A DNA stretch of 64,000 nucleotides, taken from Stygiobacter sp. GTDB taxonomy: Bacteria > Pseudomonadota > Alphaproteobacteria > Rhodospirillales > Magnetospirillaceae. The stretch is from assembly GCA_006218045.1 (NCBI GenBank), contig VBWB01000033.1, positions 1 through 64,000 on the forward strand. The letters are read 5' to 3'. Every line of letters begins with the position of its first letter. The first letter of the stretch is position 1. The position numbers were made by a program, and so were the translations under genes. The notes beneath the pieces were generated by a model. That model was not told the DNA's origin. It saw only the letters and a list, made by a program, of their open reading frames with translations, and made no database searches. Shown piece after piece: positions 37,415-45,635 of the stretch.

Positions 37415-37674
37415 TATTCTTCGCCCTCCTCGACGCCGTATTCATTGTCCAGATTGTTCATGTACCTGGCGTAATACCAGATGATCCAGACGTAGATGAT
37501 CAAAGCACCTTGCGCCCCCATGTAGAAGCTGAAGGGCCAGCCGAAGAAACTGAAACTGAGCTCGCGGGCGAACCAAGCGACCACGAAGGTGACGACAAAC
37601 CAAAGACCCAGCAATAGCGCCGTAATCTTCAGATTCTTATTCCAGTACTCCTGGTGTTTTTCCGTAAGCTGCAT
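37414..37674 (-). CDS. DUF4212 symporter small subunit
   Basis: 86 residues with two membrane segments (ITALLLGLWFVVTFVVAWFA and FYMGAQGALIIYVWIIWYY) and the acidic end YGVEEGEE. DUF4212 proteins are small partners of one clade of sodium:solute symporters. The stop and the symporter start share one base (TAATG). Confidence 0.9.
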   Translation of the reverse strand: MQLTEKHQEYWNKNLKITALLLGLWFVVTFVVAWFARELSFSFFGWPFSFYMGAQGALIIYVWIIWYYARYMNNLDNEYGVEEGEE

Positions 37675-37736
37675 GATACCTCCCCATGCCGATATTTTCC
37701 TGTTTTGTTGTAGGGATTTATTATTATTGGCCCCAT

Positions 37737-38330
37737 TCAGAAGGGCAGATTTACGCCAGAGGCGATCCCGGTTTCGCGCTCCAATTGCTGTGCGACCTTG
37801 GGTTCAAACTTGGCGATCCGGCGAATGACCGATTCGGCTTCATCCCGTTGACCCAGACGCAGATGGGCGTGGGCCAACTGGTACCAGCCATAGGGACTGA
37901 GCGGCTGCAATTCGGTGTTGCGCTTGAGCGCGTCCACCGCTTCCTCGACCCGCCCCAGCTTGATCTGGGACAAAGCCAGCCCATACCAAGCGCGATCCAG
38001 CTTGGGATCCAGGCGGGTCGCCCGCGACAGGGCCATGGCCGCGTCCTCGTCGGCGCCTTCCTGTTGCAACAGATAGCCCAGGTTGAACCAATTGGCCGGC
38101 TGGTCGGAGTCCATCTCGAGCGAGCGGTACAGCAAGGCGATGGCTTCGCCCGGTCGGCCCAAGGCAGCCTGGGAATGGGCGATGGAGGCGACGATCCGGG
38201 CATTTTCCGGGGTGTCGCCGGGATTGAGCGCCAGCATGCGGTGCCAGTGGGAAATGGCCTGAGCGTCGCGTTTCAGCAACAGACAGACGATGGCGGTGGT
38301 GCGGAGAAACCAAAGTTCAAGGCTTTTCAT
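37737..38330 (-). CDS. TPR-repeat protein
   Basis: 197 residues. An N-terminal hydrophobic stretch (LWFLRTTAIVCLLL) may anchor it in the membrane. At least four TPR units follow, for example AIALLYRSLEMDSDQPANWFNLGYLLQQEG, AAMALSRATRLDPKLDRAWYGLAL and AVDALKRNTELQPLSPYGWYQLAHAHLRLG. Function unknown; it probably mediates protein contacts. It overlaps the upstream membrane-protein gene by four bases. Confidence 0.8.
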   Translation of the reverse strand: MKSLELWFLRTTAIVCLLLKRDAQAISHWHRMLALNPGDTPENARIVASIAHSQAALGRPGEAIALLYRSLEMDSDQPANWFNLGYLLQQEGADEDAAMALSRATRLDPKLDRAWYGLALSQIKLGRVEEAVDALKRNTELQPLSPYGWYQLAHAHLRLGQRDEAESVIRRIAKFEPKVAQQLERETGIASGVNLPF

Positions 38331-38608
38331 GCTGCCCCCTGGCCAAGATCAAGACGAATGAAGATCAGCGCCGCCCATACCCAGAACAGCAGCAGAAACG
38401 ACACCAACGGCACGTGCCGGTCGGCCACCTTGGCCGGGGTGATGCGGCGCACCACCCCGACGACCGGCGAGGTCAAAAAACGAAGCGCCCGGTATACGGC
38501 ATTGCTTTCATGCCGACCGAAGCTGAGCACATAGACCAATAACTGGCCGATCAGCAGCAGGCCGACCAGCTTCACCAACTCGTGGATTAGCATCAAGGTA
38601 AACTGCAT
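38327..38608 (-). CDS. Small membrane protein, YggT-like in layout
   Basis: 93 residues from ATG 38608; an upstream ATG at 38641 is also possible. Two hydrophobic segments (LVKLVGLLLIGQLLVYVLSF; VPLVSFLLLFWVWAALIFI) flank a conserved-looking loop FLTSPVVGVVRRITPAKVADRHVP, which resembles YggT proteins. Function unknown. It is translationally coupled to the TPR gene. Confidence 0.7.
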   Translation of the reverse strand: MQFTLMLIHELVKLVGLLLIGQLLVYVLSFGRHESNAVYRALRFLTSPVVGVVRRITPAKVADRHVPLVSFLLLFWVWAALIFIRLDLGQGAA

Positions 38609-38924
38609 CCGCCAACGCCCTTCTTTTCCCGAACCGTCCATTCACCATCGGCATTCCATGTGCCGACACGAATATTGCAGTGCAAAAGAACAGGATTGAT
38701 TTTTGTATTTTCAATAAACACTACGGAATTCGTCGAAGCGTATACGACATGTATGTGATTCGCAAGGCTACACAACAGATATAAGTATCCACCCGACCAT
38801 TGTTTGCAATGGTCGGAAAAATAGTCATATTTTTTGTGGTGCTTACATAAACGTAAGGATTGCTGACTTAACACCGATTCATTGGTATTAATCACCAAAG
38901 AAAACCATCCGAAAGAGTAGGTTG
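38609..38924. other. AT-rich intergenic stretch
   Basis: About 300 bp with clearly lower GC than the surroundings. No gene is supported. A 111-codon open frame on the minus strand overlaps the start of the membrane gene but has no ribosome site or family resemblance. It likely contains the promoter of the 38608-to-35380 operon. Confidence 0.55.
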
Positions 38925-40373
38925 TCAAACCGAGGACAGCGCCGATTCCAGCACGGAATTCAAGGCGTTGATGGATTTGAACGCCTGTTTCAGGCGATCA
39001 CGGTCCAGCGGCTTCAGCCGCTTGGGGTCGATCCTGTTGGAAAGCGGAATTCCCGCCTCCAGATCGGCCTGCTGCTGTTCCAGCAGCACCCGCACCATCA
39101 GTTCGTGACTGTCGCGAAAGGCCGCCGCCTCCGCCGCCGGCATCCAACCGCCTTGGGCCAGATGCTCCAGTCGGTCGCCGGTGCCGGTGACGTCGATGCG
39201 ATGTTTCAGTGCCAGCAACCGCACCGCCCCGGTCAGCGGCAACAGGCCGGTCATCTTCAGGTCCAGCCGGCCATCCTTGGTGATGAACTGCCCCAACACC
39301 CCCAAAGGCGTGCGGATGCCGCCCGCCGCCTGGGCCATGGCGTGCAGGAAGCGCGGCGATTTGGCCGCCTGTTCGCGCAGGAAGGCGCGCAATTGCTGGG
39401 CCAGCTCACGGTCGCCATGAACGGGGCGGAAATCGACGAAGATATGGACGTTCAGCAATTCCTTGCCGTCGGCTTCGCGAATCCAGTGCTGGATGCGCTG
39501 TTCCCAACCGGCCAGATCATGACGCCATTCGGCATTGCAGGCCATCACCCCGCCTTGGCAGAACGGCACCCCGGCGGCGTTCAGGGTATCGCAGATGCGT
39601 TTGCCCATCTCGGCGAACCAGGCATCGTCGGTAGGGGTGCCGGCATGAATGATGGCATTGTCCTGATCGGCGCCGAACAGGCTTTCCCGCCGCCCGCCCG
39701 AGCCCAGCAGCAGCAAGGTCCAGCGCGCCGGCGCCTCGCCCCAGCCCCGCGCCGCCATGTCGCGCTCGGCCAGATGGGCGGCCCGCGCGGTGAGATCGCG
39801 CAGCACCGAGCTTAAAACCGCCGCCACCCCCAGGGCCTCGACCCGTTCCGCCAGCAAGTCCATGGCCAGTCGTGGCAGTCTGGCGCGGGCGGCGGCCATG
39901 CTTTCGGCGGTATCGGCAGCCTCGATCTCGTCGCCCACCAGCAAGGCCTGGGAGGTGCGCATGCGCATCAGGCCGCGGGCGGTCACCACCCCCACTCCCT
40001 TGCCGGTCTCGTCCACTGCCACCAGATGGCGCAGTTTCAGCCGATCCATGCGCCCCATGGCCAAATAGGTGAAGGCATCGGCGCGGATGGTCGCCACCGG
40101 CCGCGACATCACCACCCCCAGGGGAATGTCGGCGGCGCCGCTGCCGTGATGGCCCAAGGCCTTGACCATGTCGCGTTCGGTGATGATGCCGACGGGACGC
40201 CCGGCCTCGTCCACCACCACCAGCGAGGAAATGCCGTCGCGGCCCATGCGCCGGGCCGCCTCGGCCATGGTGATGCCTTGGCGGGCGGTGGCCAGCGGTG
40301 TCCCCATCACCTCGCTGACCCGATGGCGATAGGCAAAGCCGTCGATACGCCGCAATGAGGAATGTTCGGTCAT
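38925..40373 (-). CDS. CBS-pair / DUF294 nucleotidyltransferase-like protein
   Basis: 482 residues. Two CBS domains (about 15-130; VSEVMGTPLATARQGITMAEAARRM and GVVMSRPVATIRADAFTYLAMGRM) precede a DUF294 putative nucleotidyltransferase domain with LLLGSGGRRESLFGADQDNAII. A C-terminal helical domain follows. CBS pairs usually bind adenine nucleotides. Such proteins are regularly found beside acetate-type symporters and an exonuclease gene, as here, and probably regulate uptake or metabolism of the solute. Confidence 0.85.
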   Translation of the reverse strand: MTEHSSLRRIDGFAYRHRVSEVMGTPLATARQGITMAEAARRMGRDGISSLVVVDEAGRPVGIITERDMVKALGHHGSGAADIPLGVVMSRPVATIRADAFTYLAMGRMDRLKLRHLVAVDETGKGVGVVTARGLMRMRTSQALLVGDEIEAADTAESMAAARARLPRLAMDLLAERVEALGVAAVLSSVLRDLTARAAHLAERDMAARGWGEAPARWTLLLLGSGGRRESLFGADQDNAIIHAGTPTDDAWFAEMGKRICDTLNAAGVPFCQGGVMACNAEWRHDLAGWEQRIQHWIREADGKELLNVHIFVDFRPVHGDRELAQQLRAFLREQAAKSPRFLHAMAQAAGGIRTPLGVLGQFITKDGRLDLKMTGLLPLTGAVRLLALKHRIDVTGTGDRLEHLAQGGWMPAAEAAAFRDSHELMVRVLLEQQQADLEAGIPLSNRIDPKRLKPLDRDRLKQAFKSINALNSVLESALSSV

Positions 40374-40382
40374 GGCTCCCCC

Positions 40383-41762
40383 CTATTTCATTTGGCTGTC
40401 TTCGTCCCAGCCCATTTCACGTTGGCGCGACAATGGCCCCTTGGCCCGGCGCGAGAAAGCCCGTGCCTGCCCCAGGGTCAGCACCCCGGCCCGCTCCAAC
40501 TGCGGGACCAGCCGCACCCATAATTCGGCGGTGACCAAAGCGTCGCCCAAGGCGGTATGGCGACCGCTGATGTTGACGCCCATGCGCGCCGCCTGATCGT
40601 CGATTTCGTGGCCGGTTTCATCCGCAGCCAAGGCCGCCGACAGCAACAGGATGTCCAGGCGCGGCGGCGGCGTCCACCCCAGGCCCAGCCGCTCGGTGCC
40701 ATGCTGCAATAGGGCCAAGTCGAAGCCGATCTGATGGCCGACCACCACCGCGCCCGCCATGATGGCCATGATCTCGGGCAGACTGGCGGCTAGATCGGGC
40801 TTGCCCGCCACCATGGATTCGTCGATGCCGTGGATGGCGGTGGCCCGGGCCGGAATGCGCCGCCCCGGATTGACCAGCAGATCCAGCATGGCGGCACGAT
40901 AGATGCGCGGCCCGTGGCAGCGCACGGCGCCGACGGAAACGATGGCATCACGGGCGGCATCCAGCCCGGTGGTTTCGGTGTCCAGCACCACCACCGGCAA
41001 TTGGGACAACAAAGTGTCGTCGGTGGGCGGCGGCACCGATGGCGGCAGGTCGTGCAGATCCAGCCCCAGTTCCACCTCGCCGGCGGCGTCAAGCTCGACC
41101 GAGGGGATGGTGATGACGGCGCCGCGATGTTCGCCGAAATCCAGCACCCGCACCGAATGGCCGCTGCCGTCCAGCATGACCAGGCAGGCCTCCACCGGCT
41201 TGCCGCCCGAGCGGGTCGCCCGCTGCATGGCCGCCAACAGGCTGTCGCGTTCGACCGAAGCGAAGATGGAGCGGCCCACCCCGGCGCCATGCGGCCCCAG
41301 CATGGCCTTGGCCGGACCGTTGATCAGGCTGATCAGACCACTTTCGGTCACCACCACCACGCCGTCATGCAAGGCCCGCAAGACCGCCGCCAGCCGCTGG
41401 TCGGGACGGTTGGCCCGTTGCTGGCGCTCGGCCGACCATTGCCCGATCAATCGGGCCATCTGGCCCAAGCCGACGCTTTCCTCGCTAAAGCGCTGGGTCA
41501 GCGCCTGCGGCGGCAATTGCCCGAAGGCCGCCGCCTCCAGGCCGGCGCGCAACAGCCGCAGATCGGCGAAATGTCCCCGCACCGCTTCATGGACGACGAT
41601 CAGGAACAGCCAGGCCACCACCGCAACCGCGCCGATCACCCAGGCGGGCACCCGGGCTTGCGGATAGAAATGGGGCAGCAACGCCAAACAGGCGAGGACG
41701 AGCACCACCGCCGACAGCGAGGCTACCGCCAAGGTCACCCTGTTTTGCTGACGTGGGGTCAC
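40383..41762 (-). CDS. Membrane-anchored DEDD exonuclease (PolC-epsilon-like) with sensor region
   Basis: 459 residues from GTG 41762, placed directly after GGGGGGAGC; an ATG at 41846 would add 28 residues. Two N-terminal membrane segments (LAVASLSAVVLVLACLALL; AWVIGAVAVVAWLFLIVV) and a PAS-like region (VLRALHDGVVVVTESGLISLING) precede the exonuclease. Exonuclease motifs are VVLDTETTGLD, AIHGIDESMV, VVGHQIGFDLALL and HTALGDALVTAELW. This is a 3'-5' exonuclease of the DnaQ group fused to a sensor-like half. It lies ten bases from the CBS-DUF294 gene. Confidence 0.85.
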   Translation of the reverse strand: MTPRQQNRVTLAVASLSAVVLVLACLALLPHFYPQARVPAWVIGAVAVVAWLFLIVVHEAVRGHFADLRLLRAGLEAAAFGQLPPQALTQRFSEESVGLGQMARLIGQWSAERQQRANRPDQRLAAVLRALHDGVVVVTESGLISLINGPAKAMLGPHGAGVGRSIFASVERDSLLAAMQRATRSGGKPVEACLVMLDGSGHSVRVLDFGEHRGAVITIPSVELDAAGEVELGLDLHDLPPSVPPPTDDTLLSQLPVVVLDTETTGLDAARDAIVSVGAVRCHGPRIYRAAMLDLLVNPGRRIPARATAIHGIDESMVAGKPDLAASLPEIMAIMAGAVVVGHQIGFDLALLQHGTERLGLGWTPPPRLDILLLSAALAADETGHEIDDQAARMGVNISGRHTALGDALVTAELWVRLVPQLERAGVLTLGQARAFSRRAKGPLSRQREMGWDEDSQMK

Positions 41763-41860
41763 GCTCCCCCCCGGGGCTGGTGCAAAGGACACCAGCTTAC
41801 CCCCAGGCGGACAACAAAGAAAAGAGGGCCGGTTCGCACTGCACAACCGGCGGCAGCGGA

Positions 41861-42163
41861 TCAGGCGATCTCGAAATACTTGTGCAGTTTGCCGATGGCG
41901 ATCAGCTTTTCCACCTGACCGGAAGCCCCCTTCAGCACCACCACGCGCTGTTGCTGGACGGCGGCGTCGCGCACGATCAGCAACATGCCCAAGGCGGACG
42001 AATCCAGGAATTCCGCCCGCTCCAGATCAAAGACGATGCGGTTGCAACCGGCCTCGTTGATACTGCCCAGGATACCGCGAAAACCACGGTGATCGGCATG
42101 GGTCATGCGCCCGCTGACACGGATATGAAACTCGTTGTCCCTGGACTCGCACGCATATTCCAT
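41861..42163 (-). CDS. STAS-domain anti-sigma factor antagonist
   Basis: 100 residues. The phosphorylatable serine lies in RAEFLDSSALGMLLIVRDAAV, the anti-anti-sigma motif; NRIVFDLERAEF precedes it. Start ATG 42163 follows AAGAGGTGATT. It is divergent from the kinase/receiver/phosphatase gene, its likely partner in a partner-switching pathway. The target sigma factor or other effector is not visible. Confidence 0.88.
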   Translation of the reverse strand: MEYACESRDNEFHIRVSGRMTHADHRGFRGILGSINEAGCNRIVFDLERAEFLDSSALGMLLIVRDAAVQQQRVVVLKGASGQVEKLIAIGKLHKYFEIA

Positions 42164-42256
42164 AATCACCTCTTCCACATTTGAGCCAATGGTTGTATCG
42201 AAAAACCACAAGCATCCAAGTAGAATTGCTATAAAGCCGGCGCGGAGCAAACACCA

Positions 42257-44182
42257 ATGACGACAAACGCGGTAATTTCCGCCGATTTTCCCGCGGGCCT
42301 CGCCCTGGCCGAAACTTTGGGTTTAACAACCGATGCTAATACCGCGCCGCCCGGACGTGCCGTTCATGTGGTCGCCCACGCCGATCAGGCCACCCTGCGC
42401 CTGGGTTTGCAGCCACCGCACCAGGGCGTGATCGAAGCCGCGGCGCCTTGGCATCAGGGCGGTCAGCGTTTCCTGCTGCATCTCGAACGCGGCGGACTGG
42501 GGCTGGCCCTGACCACCGCCAGCGCCTATGCCGAGGATGCCGCCCTGCCCTTTGCCCAGGCCTTATCCTATTATTTACGCGATTCCGGCTTCGTCTGCCC
42601 GGCCACCGACCTGCAATTGGTGGTGCACGAAGCCCTGGCCAATGCCTTGATCCACGGCAATCTGGCGGTGGACGCCACCCCCAGCGGCTCGGTCAACGAC
42701 ATGCTGCGCTATTGCCAATTGATCGAGGACGCGCTGGCCGATCCCCTCCGCTGCGGGCGCATGGTCTGGCTGTCGGCAGCCATCATCGGCAGCCATCTGC
42801 AAATCGCCGTCGAGGATCAGGGCGCCGGCTTTCAGCCGCGCGCGGGCGAGGATCAGGGCGCCGGCTTTCAGCCGCAAGCCGACCGCGCCGCCGACATCCG
42901 TCCGCACGGGCTGGACCTGATCTCCGGTTCGGTCCACGCCCTGCGACGCGAAAACGGCGGGCGCACCTTGCTGCTGGAGGTGACCCTGGAACAGCGGCAA
43001 TTGCCGCGCCAAGCCTTCGCCCAGGTGTCCATCCTGATCGTCGATGACAACCCCTTCAATTGCCGCATGCTGGAAGCCCTGATCCAGACCTTGGGGGTCG
43101 GACGGATCCGTGTGGTCAACGACGGCATCCAAGGGTTGGCGGCCATCACCGAACATTGCCCCGATCTGGTGCTGCTGGATGTGATGATGCCCCGGATGGA
43201 CGGGCTGGAAATGTGTCGGCGCCTGCGTACCGACCATGCGCTGTCCGACTTGCCGGTACTGTTCATCACCGCCCTCGAGGACGCCAAAAGCCGCACCGCC
43301 TGTTTCGCCGCCGGCGGCAACGACGTCATCAGCAAGCCCATCGACACCGACGAAGTGCTGGCCCGCGTGCGCGTCCATCTGCAAAACGCCCTGCTGATGG
43401 CCAAGCTCAACGCTTATCGCAACCGGGTTCGCGACGAGTTGGAGGCCGCCCGCGCCACCCAGGCCAGCCTGGTCCCCACCGATGAACACCTGAACGCCAT
43501 CCGCCGGCGCACCGGCCTGTCCATTCAGGGCGTGGTGGAAAGCTCGTCGGAACTGGGCGGCGATTTCTGGACCCTGTTCGAGGCCGGCCCCCGCCACCTG
43601 GGTGTACTGGCCGCCGACTTCTCCGGCCATGGCCTGCCCGCCGCCTTCAACGTCTTTCGCCTGCATGTGCTGCTCAGCCGCCTGCCGCGCCGCCCACCGC
43701 CGCCGGCGATGATGATGGCGCAGCTGAACCGCGAGTTGAAAGCGCTTCTGAAGTTAGGGGAATTCGCCGCCGTCTTCATCGGCCTGATCGACCTGAACGA
43801 AGGCACTCTGACCTATGCCGGCGCCGCCACCCCGCCGCCGGTCCTGATCGACCCGCAGGGCCGGGCGGTCTTTCTCGACATCTCCGGGCCGCCCCTGGGC
43901 GCCTTCACCGACCCGGATTACGACGAATGGTGCGTTCCCTTTCCGCCCGGAACCTCGCTGTTGGTCTATAGCGACGCCCTGACCGAAAGCGAAAGCGGCG
44001 GCAAGCTGGTGTGCGACGATGCCACCTTGCTGCGTTGGGCCGCCGAGGCGCCGGATTCCTGCATGGTCGGCACCATCCTCAACAGCTTCCGCGCCCATAT
44101 CCCCGGCGAACCGCCCGACGATCTGACGCTTCTGCACATCCGCCGACCATTGGAAGATCAGGAGAACGCGGCGGCCAGCTGA
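42257..44182 (+). CDS. Fused anti-sigma kinase, receiver and PP2C phosphatase
   Basis: 641 residues with an unusual order: an RsbW-like ATPase domain (about 85-250; [18 protein letters not shown]), a receiver domain (about 255-375; [14 protein letters not shown], phospho-Asp in [13 protein letters not shown]), and a SpoIIE/PP2C phosphatase (about 420-635; [31 protein letters not shown]). A 36-bp tandem duplication at 42812-42883 repeats EDQGAGFQP in the ATP-binding G box. The divergent STAS protein is the likely kinase/phosphatase substrate. Its 3' end overlaps the convergent chemoreceptor gene by 25 bp. Confidence 0.87.
   Translation: MTTNAVISADFPAGLALAETLGLTTDANTAPPGRAVHVVAHADQATLRLGLQPPHQGVIEAAAPWHQGGQRFLLHLERGGLGLALTTASAYAEDAALPFAQALSYYLRDSGFVCPATDLQLVVHEALANALIHGNLAVDATPSGSVNDMLRYCQLIEDALADPLRCGRMVWLSAAIIGSHLQIAVEDQGAGFQPRAGEDQGAGFQPQADRAADIRPHGLDLISGSVHALRRENGGRTLLLEVTLEQRQLPRQAFAQVSILIVDDNPFNCRMLEALIQTLGVGRIRVVNDGIQGLAAITEHCPDLVLLDVMMPRMDGLEMCRRLRTDHALSDLPVLFITALEDAKSRTACFAAGGNDVISKPIDTDEVLARVRVHLQNALLMAKLNAYRNRVRDELEAARATQASLVPTDEHLNAIRRRTGLSIQGVVESSSELGGDFWTLFEAGPRHLGVLAADFSGHGLPAAFNVFRLHVLLSRLPRRPPPPAMMMAQLNRELKALLKLGEFAAVFIGLIDLNEGTLTYAGAATPPPVLIDPQGRAVFLDISGPPLGAFTDPDYDEWCVPFPPGTSLLVYSDALTESESGGKLVCDDATLLRWAAEAPDSCMVGTILNSFRAHIPGEPPDDLTLLHIRRPLEDQENAAAS
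42812..42883 (+). repeat. 36-bp in-frame tandem duplication in an ATPase domain
   Basis: GAGGATCAGGGCGCCGGCTT begins at 42812 and again at 42848; 28 bases are identical and the rest of the unit differs slightly. It adds 12 residues and doubles the DxGxGF motif. Confidence 0.9.
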
Positions 44183-45483
44183 TCCAGCAGGTTCTGCACT
44201 TCCTGCGACGGCTCCTCGATGGCCGCCACCGCCGTCACCGCCGCGTCGAAATCGCCGTCGCGGAACAGCTTGGCGGCGTGGATGCCCAGGTGGTGCACCT
44301 TCTCGTGCGGCTTTTCCAGGGCGATGAAGGCCGGGTGCCGACGGATGTCCTGATCGGTGATGGCGTCGTACCATTTGCCCAGGCGACAGGTGTGGTGGTT
44401 GGCCAACTCGTCCGGATTGAGGCTGGTGCGTCCGGCCAGCATTTCCGCCAGGCGCCGGCGCCAGATCATGTGATCGGACTTGGCCAGCAAGATGACCGCG
44501 TTCCTCATTTCCACCTTGGTCACTTCGCTCAACATCTCGGTCAGGGTGTTGCTGGCCTGAGACGAGATATCGATGACCTTGTCGATGGCCTTGGTGTCGT
44601 CGACCGAACGGGCGGCGGCGGCTTCCAGATTGTTGGCGATCTCCTGGGCGGCGACGCGCTGCTGGCCCAGATGCGCGGCGATTTCCTGCATCAAGGTGGT
44701 GACGTCCTGAATTTCGGTGCTGACCGTGCGCATCTTGTCGACCGAGGCCAGAACCACCGTCTCGCCCTGACGCACCACCTCCGCCCCACGGGTCATGCCG
44801 TGCAGGATATTGCCGGTTTCCTGGGTCAGGGTGTCGATGCGGGCGCGGATGTCATGGGTGGCCTGGGCGGTCTGGTTGGCCAGGTTCTTGACCTCGTTGG
44901 CGACCACGGCGAAGCCCTTGCCGGCATTGCCGGCCCGCGCCGCCTCGATGGTGGCGTTAAGGGCCAGGATATTGGTCTGCCGCGCGATCTGTTCGATCTG
45001 CTTGACGATGGCGCCGATGCTGGACGACGCCTCCGACAGATGACCCACATGGTCGGCGGTCTGCTCCACCGTATCGACGATGGTGCGCATGGTGCTGACC
45101 ACCGCCTCGGTGCTGCGCGCCCCGTCGATGGACAATTCGCGCACCGAATCGGCATTGGCGGCGGCCAGTTCCGAGGTGCGGCTGATGGCCTGGACGGTGG
45201 ACACCATTTCCTCGGTCGCCGACGAGATCGAGGCCATGCGCCGGCTCATCTCGCGGATGGAGCGGAGCGTCTGCACCGCCTGGGTCACCGTGCCGTTCAG
45301 GAAGATGGACATATCCACCGACTTGACCAGCAACATCTTGGAACGGCTTTCCAAGCGGTCGGCCAAAGCCCGCAACTTGTCCGCCAGCGGCGAGCCGCCT
45401 TCCGGCAAGGACAGATAGGCACCATCCATCAAGCGATCGATCATCGCCTCGAAAGCGGCGGCGTCAACACCCTGGTCCGGCAC
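44158..45483 (-). CDS. Soluble chemoreceptor with C-terminal CZB zinc-binding domain
   Basis: 441 residues from GTG 45483 with the strong site AGGAGGGATTGCC; the open frame extends to 45534, but that part lacks a ribosome site. No membrane segments. The methyl-accepting signalling hairpin contains [38 protein letters not shown]. The C-terminus is a CZB domain with [12 protein letters not shown] and two later histidines ([18 protein letters not shown]). CZB receptors sense zinc or hypochlorous acid through the cysteine. Convergent overlap with the upstream PP2C gene. Confidence 0.9.
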   Translation of the reverse strand: MPDQGVDAAAFEAMIDRLMDGAYLSLPEGGSPLADKLRALADRLESRSKMLLVKSVDMSIFLNGTVTQAVQTLRSIREMSRRMASISSATEEMVSTVQAISRTSELAAANADSVRELSIDGARSTEAVVSTMRTIVDTVEQTADHVGHLSEASSSIGAIVKQIEQIARQTNILALNATIEAARAGNAGKGFAVVANEVKNLANQTAQATHDIRARIDTLTQETGNILHGMTRGAEVVRQGETVVLASVDKMRTVSTEIQDVTTLMQEIAAHLGQQRVAAQEIANNLEAAAARSVDDTKAIDKVIDISSQASNTLTEMLSEVTKVEMRNAVILLAKSDHMIWRRRLAEMLAGRTSLNPDELANHHTCRLGKWYDAITDQDIRRHPAFIALEKPHEKVHHLGIHAAKLFRDGDFDAAVTAVAAIEEPSQEVQNLLDQLAAAFS

Positions 45484-45593
45484 GGCAATCCCTCCTGCAA
45501 ATGCGAACATCGCCGGATAGTCACAATATTCCACGCCCCTGAGAAGGGGAAATCAGCCGCCCCTGGAAATTTTATGGAATGCCTGCGAAAGCG

Positions 45594-45635
45594 CCGGAGA
45601 ATGCGCACATCCCAAGGCCTGTGCGCATTCTCCGG
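45594..45635 (-). terminator. Terminator-like hairpin after the giant gene
   Basis: CCGGAGAATGCGCACA (45594-45609) and TGTGCGCATTCTCCGG (45620-45635) are a perfect 16-bp stem that directly abuts the stop codon at 45636. The T-run on the minus strand is weak. Confidence 0.7.

Noticed and set aside
38593-38928. 111-codon minus-strand frame in the AT-rich gap
   Set aside because: No ribosome site, overlaps the start of the next gene, composition unlike protein-coding DNA of this genome.
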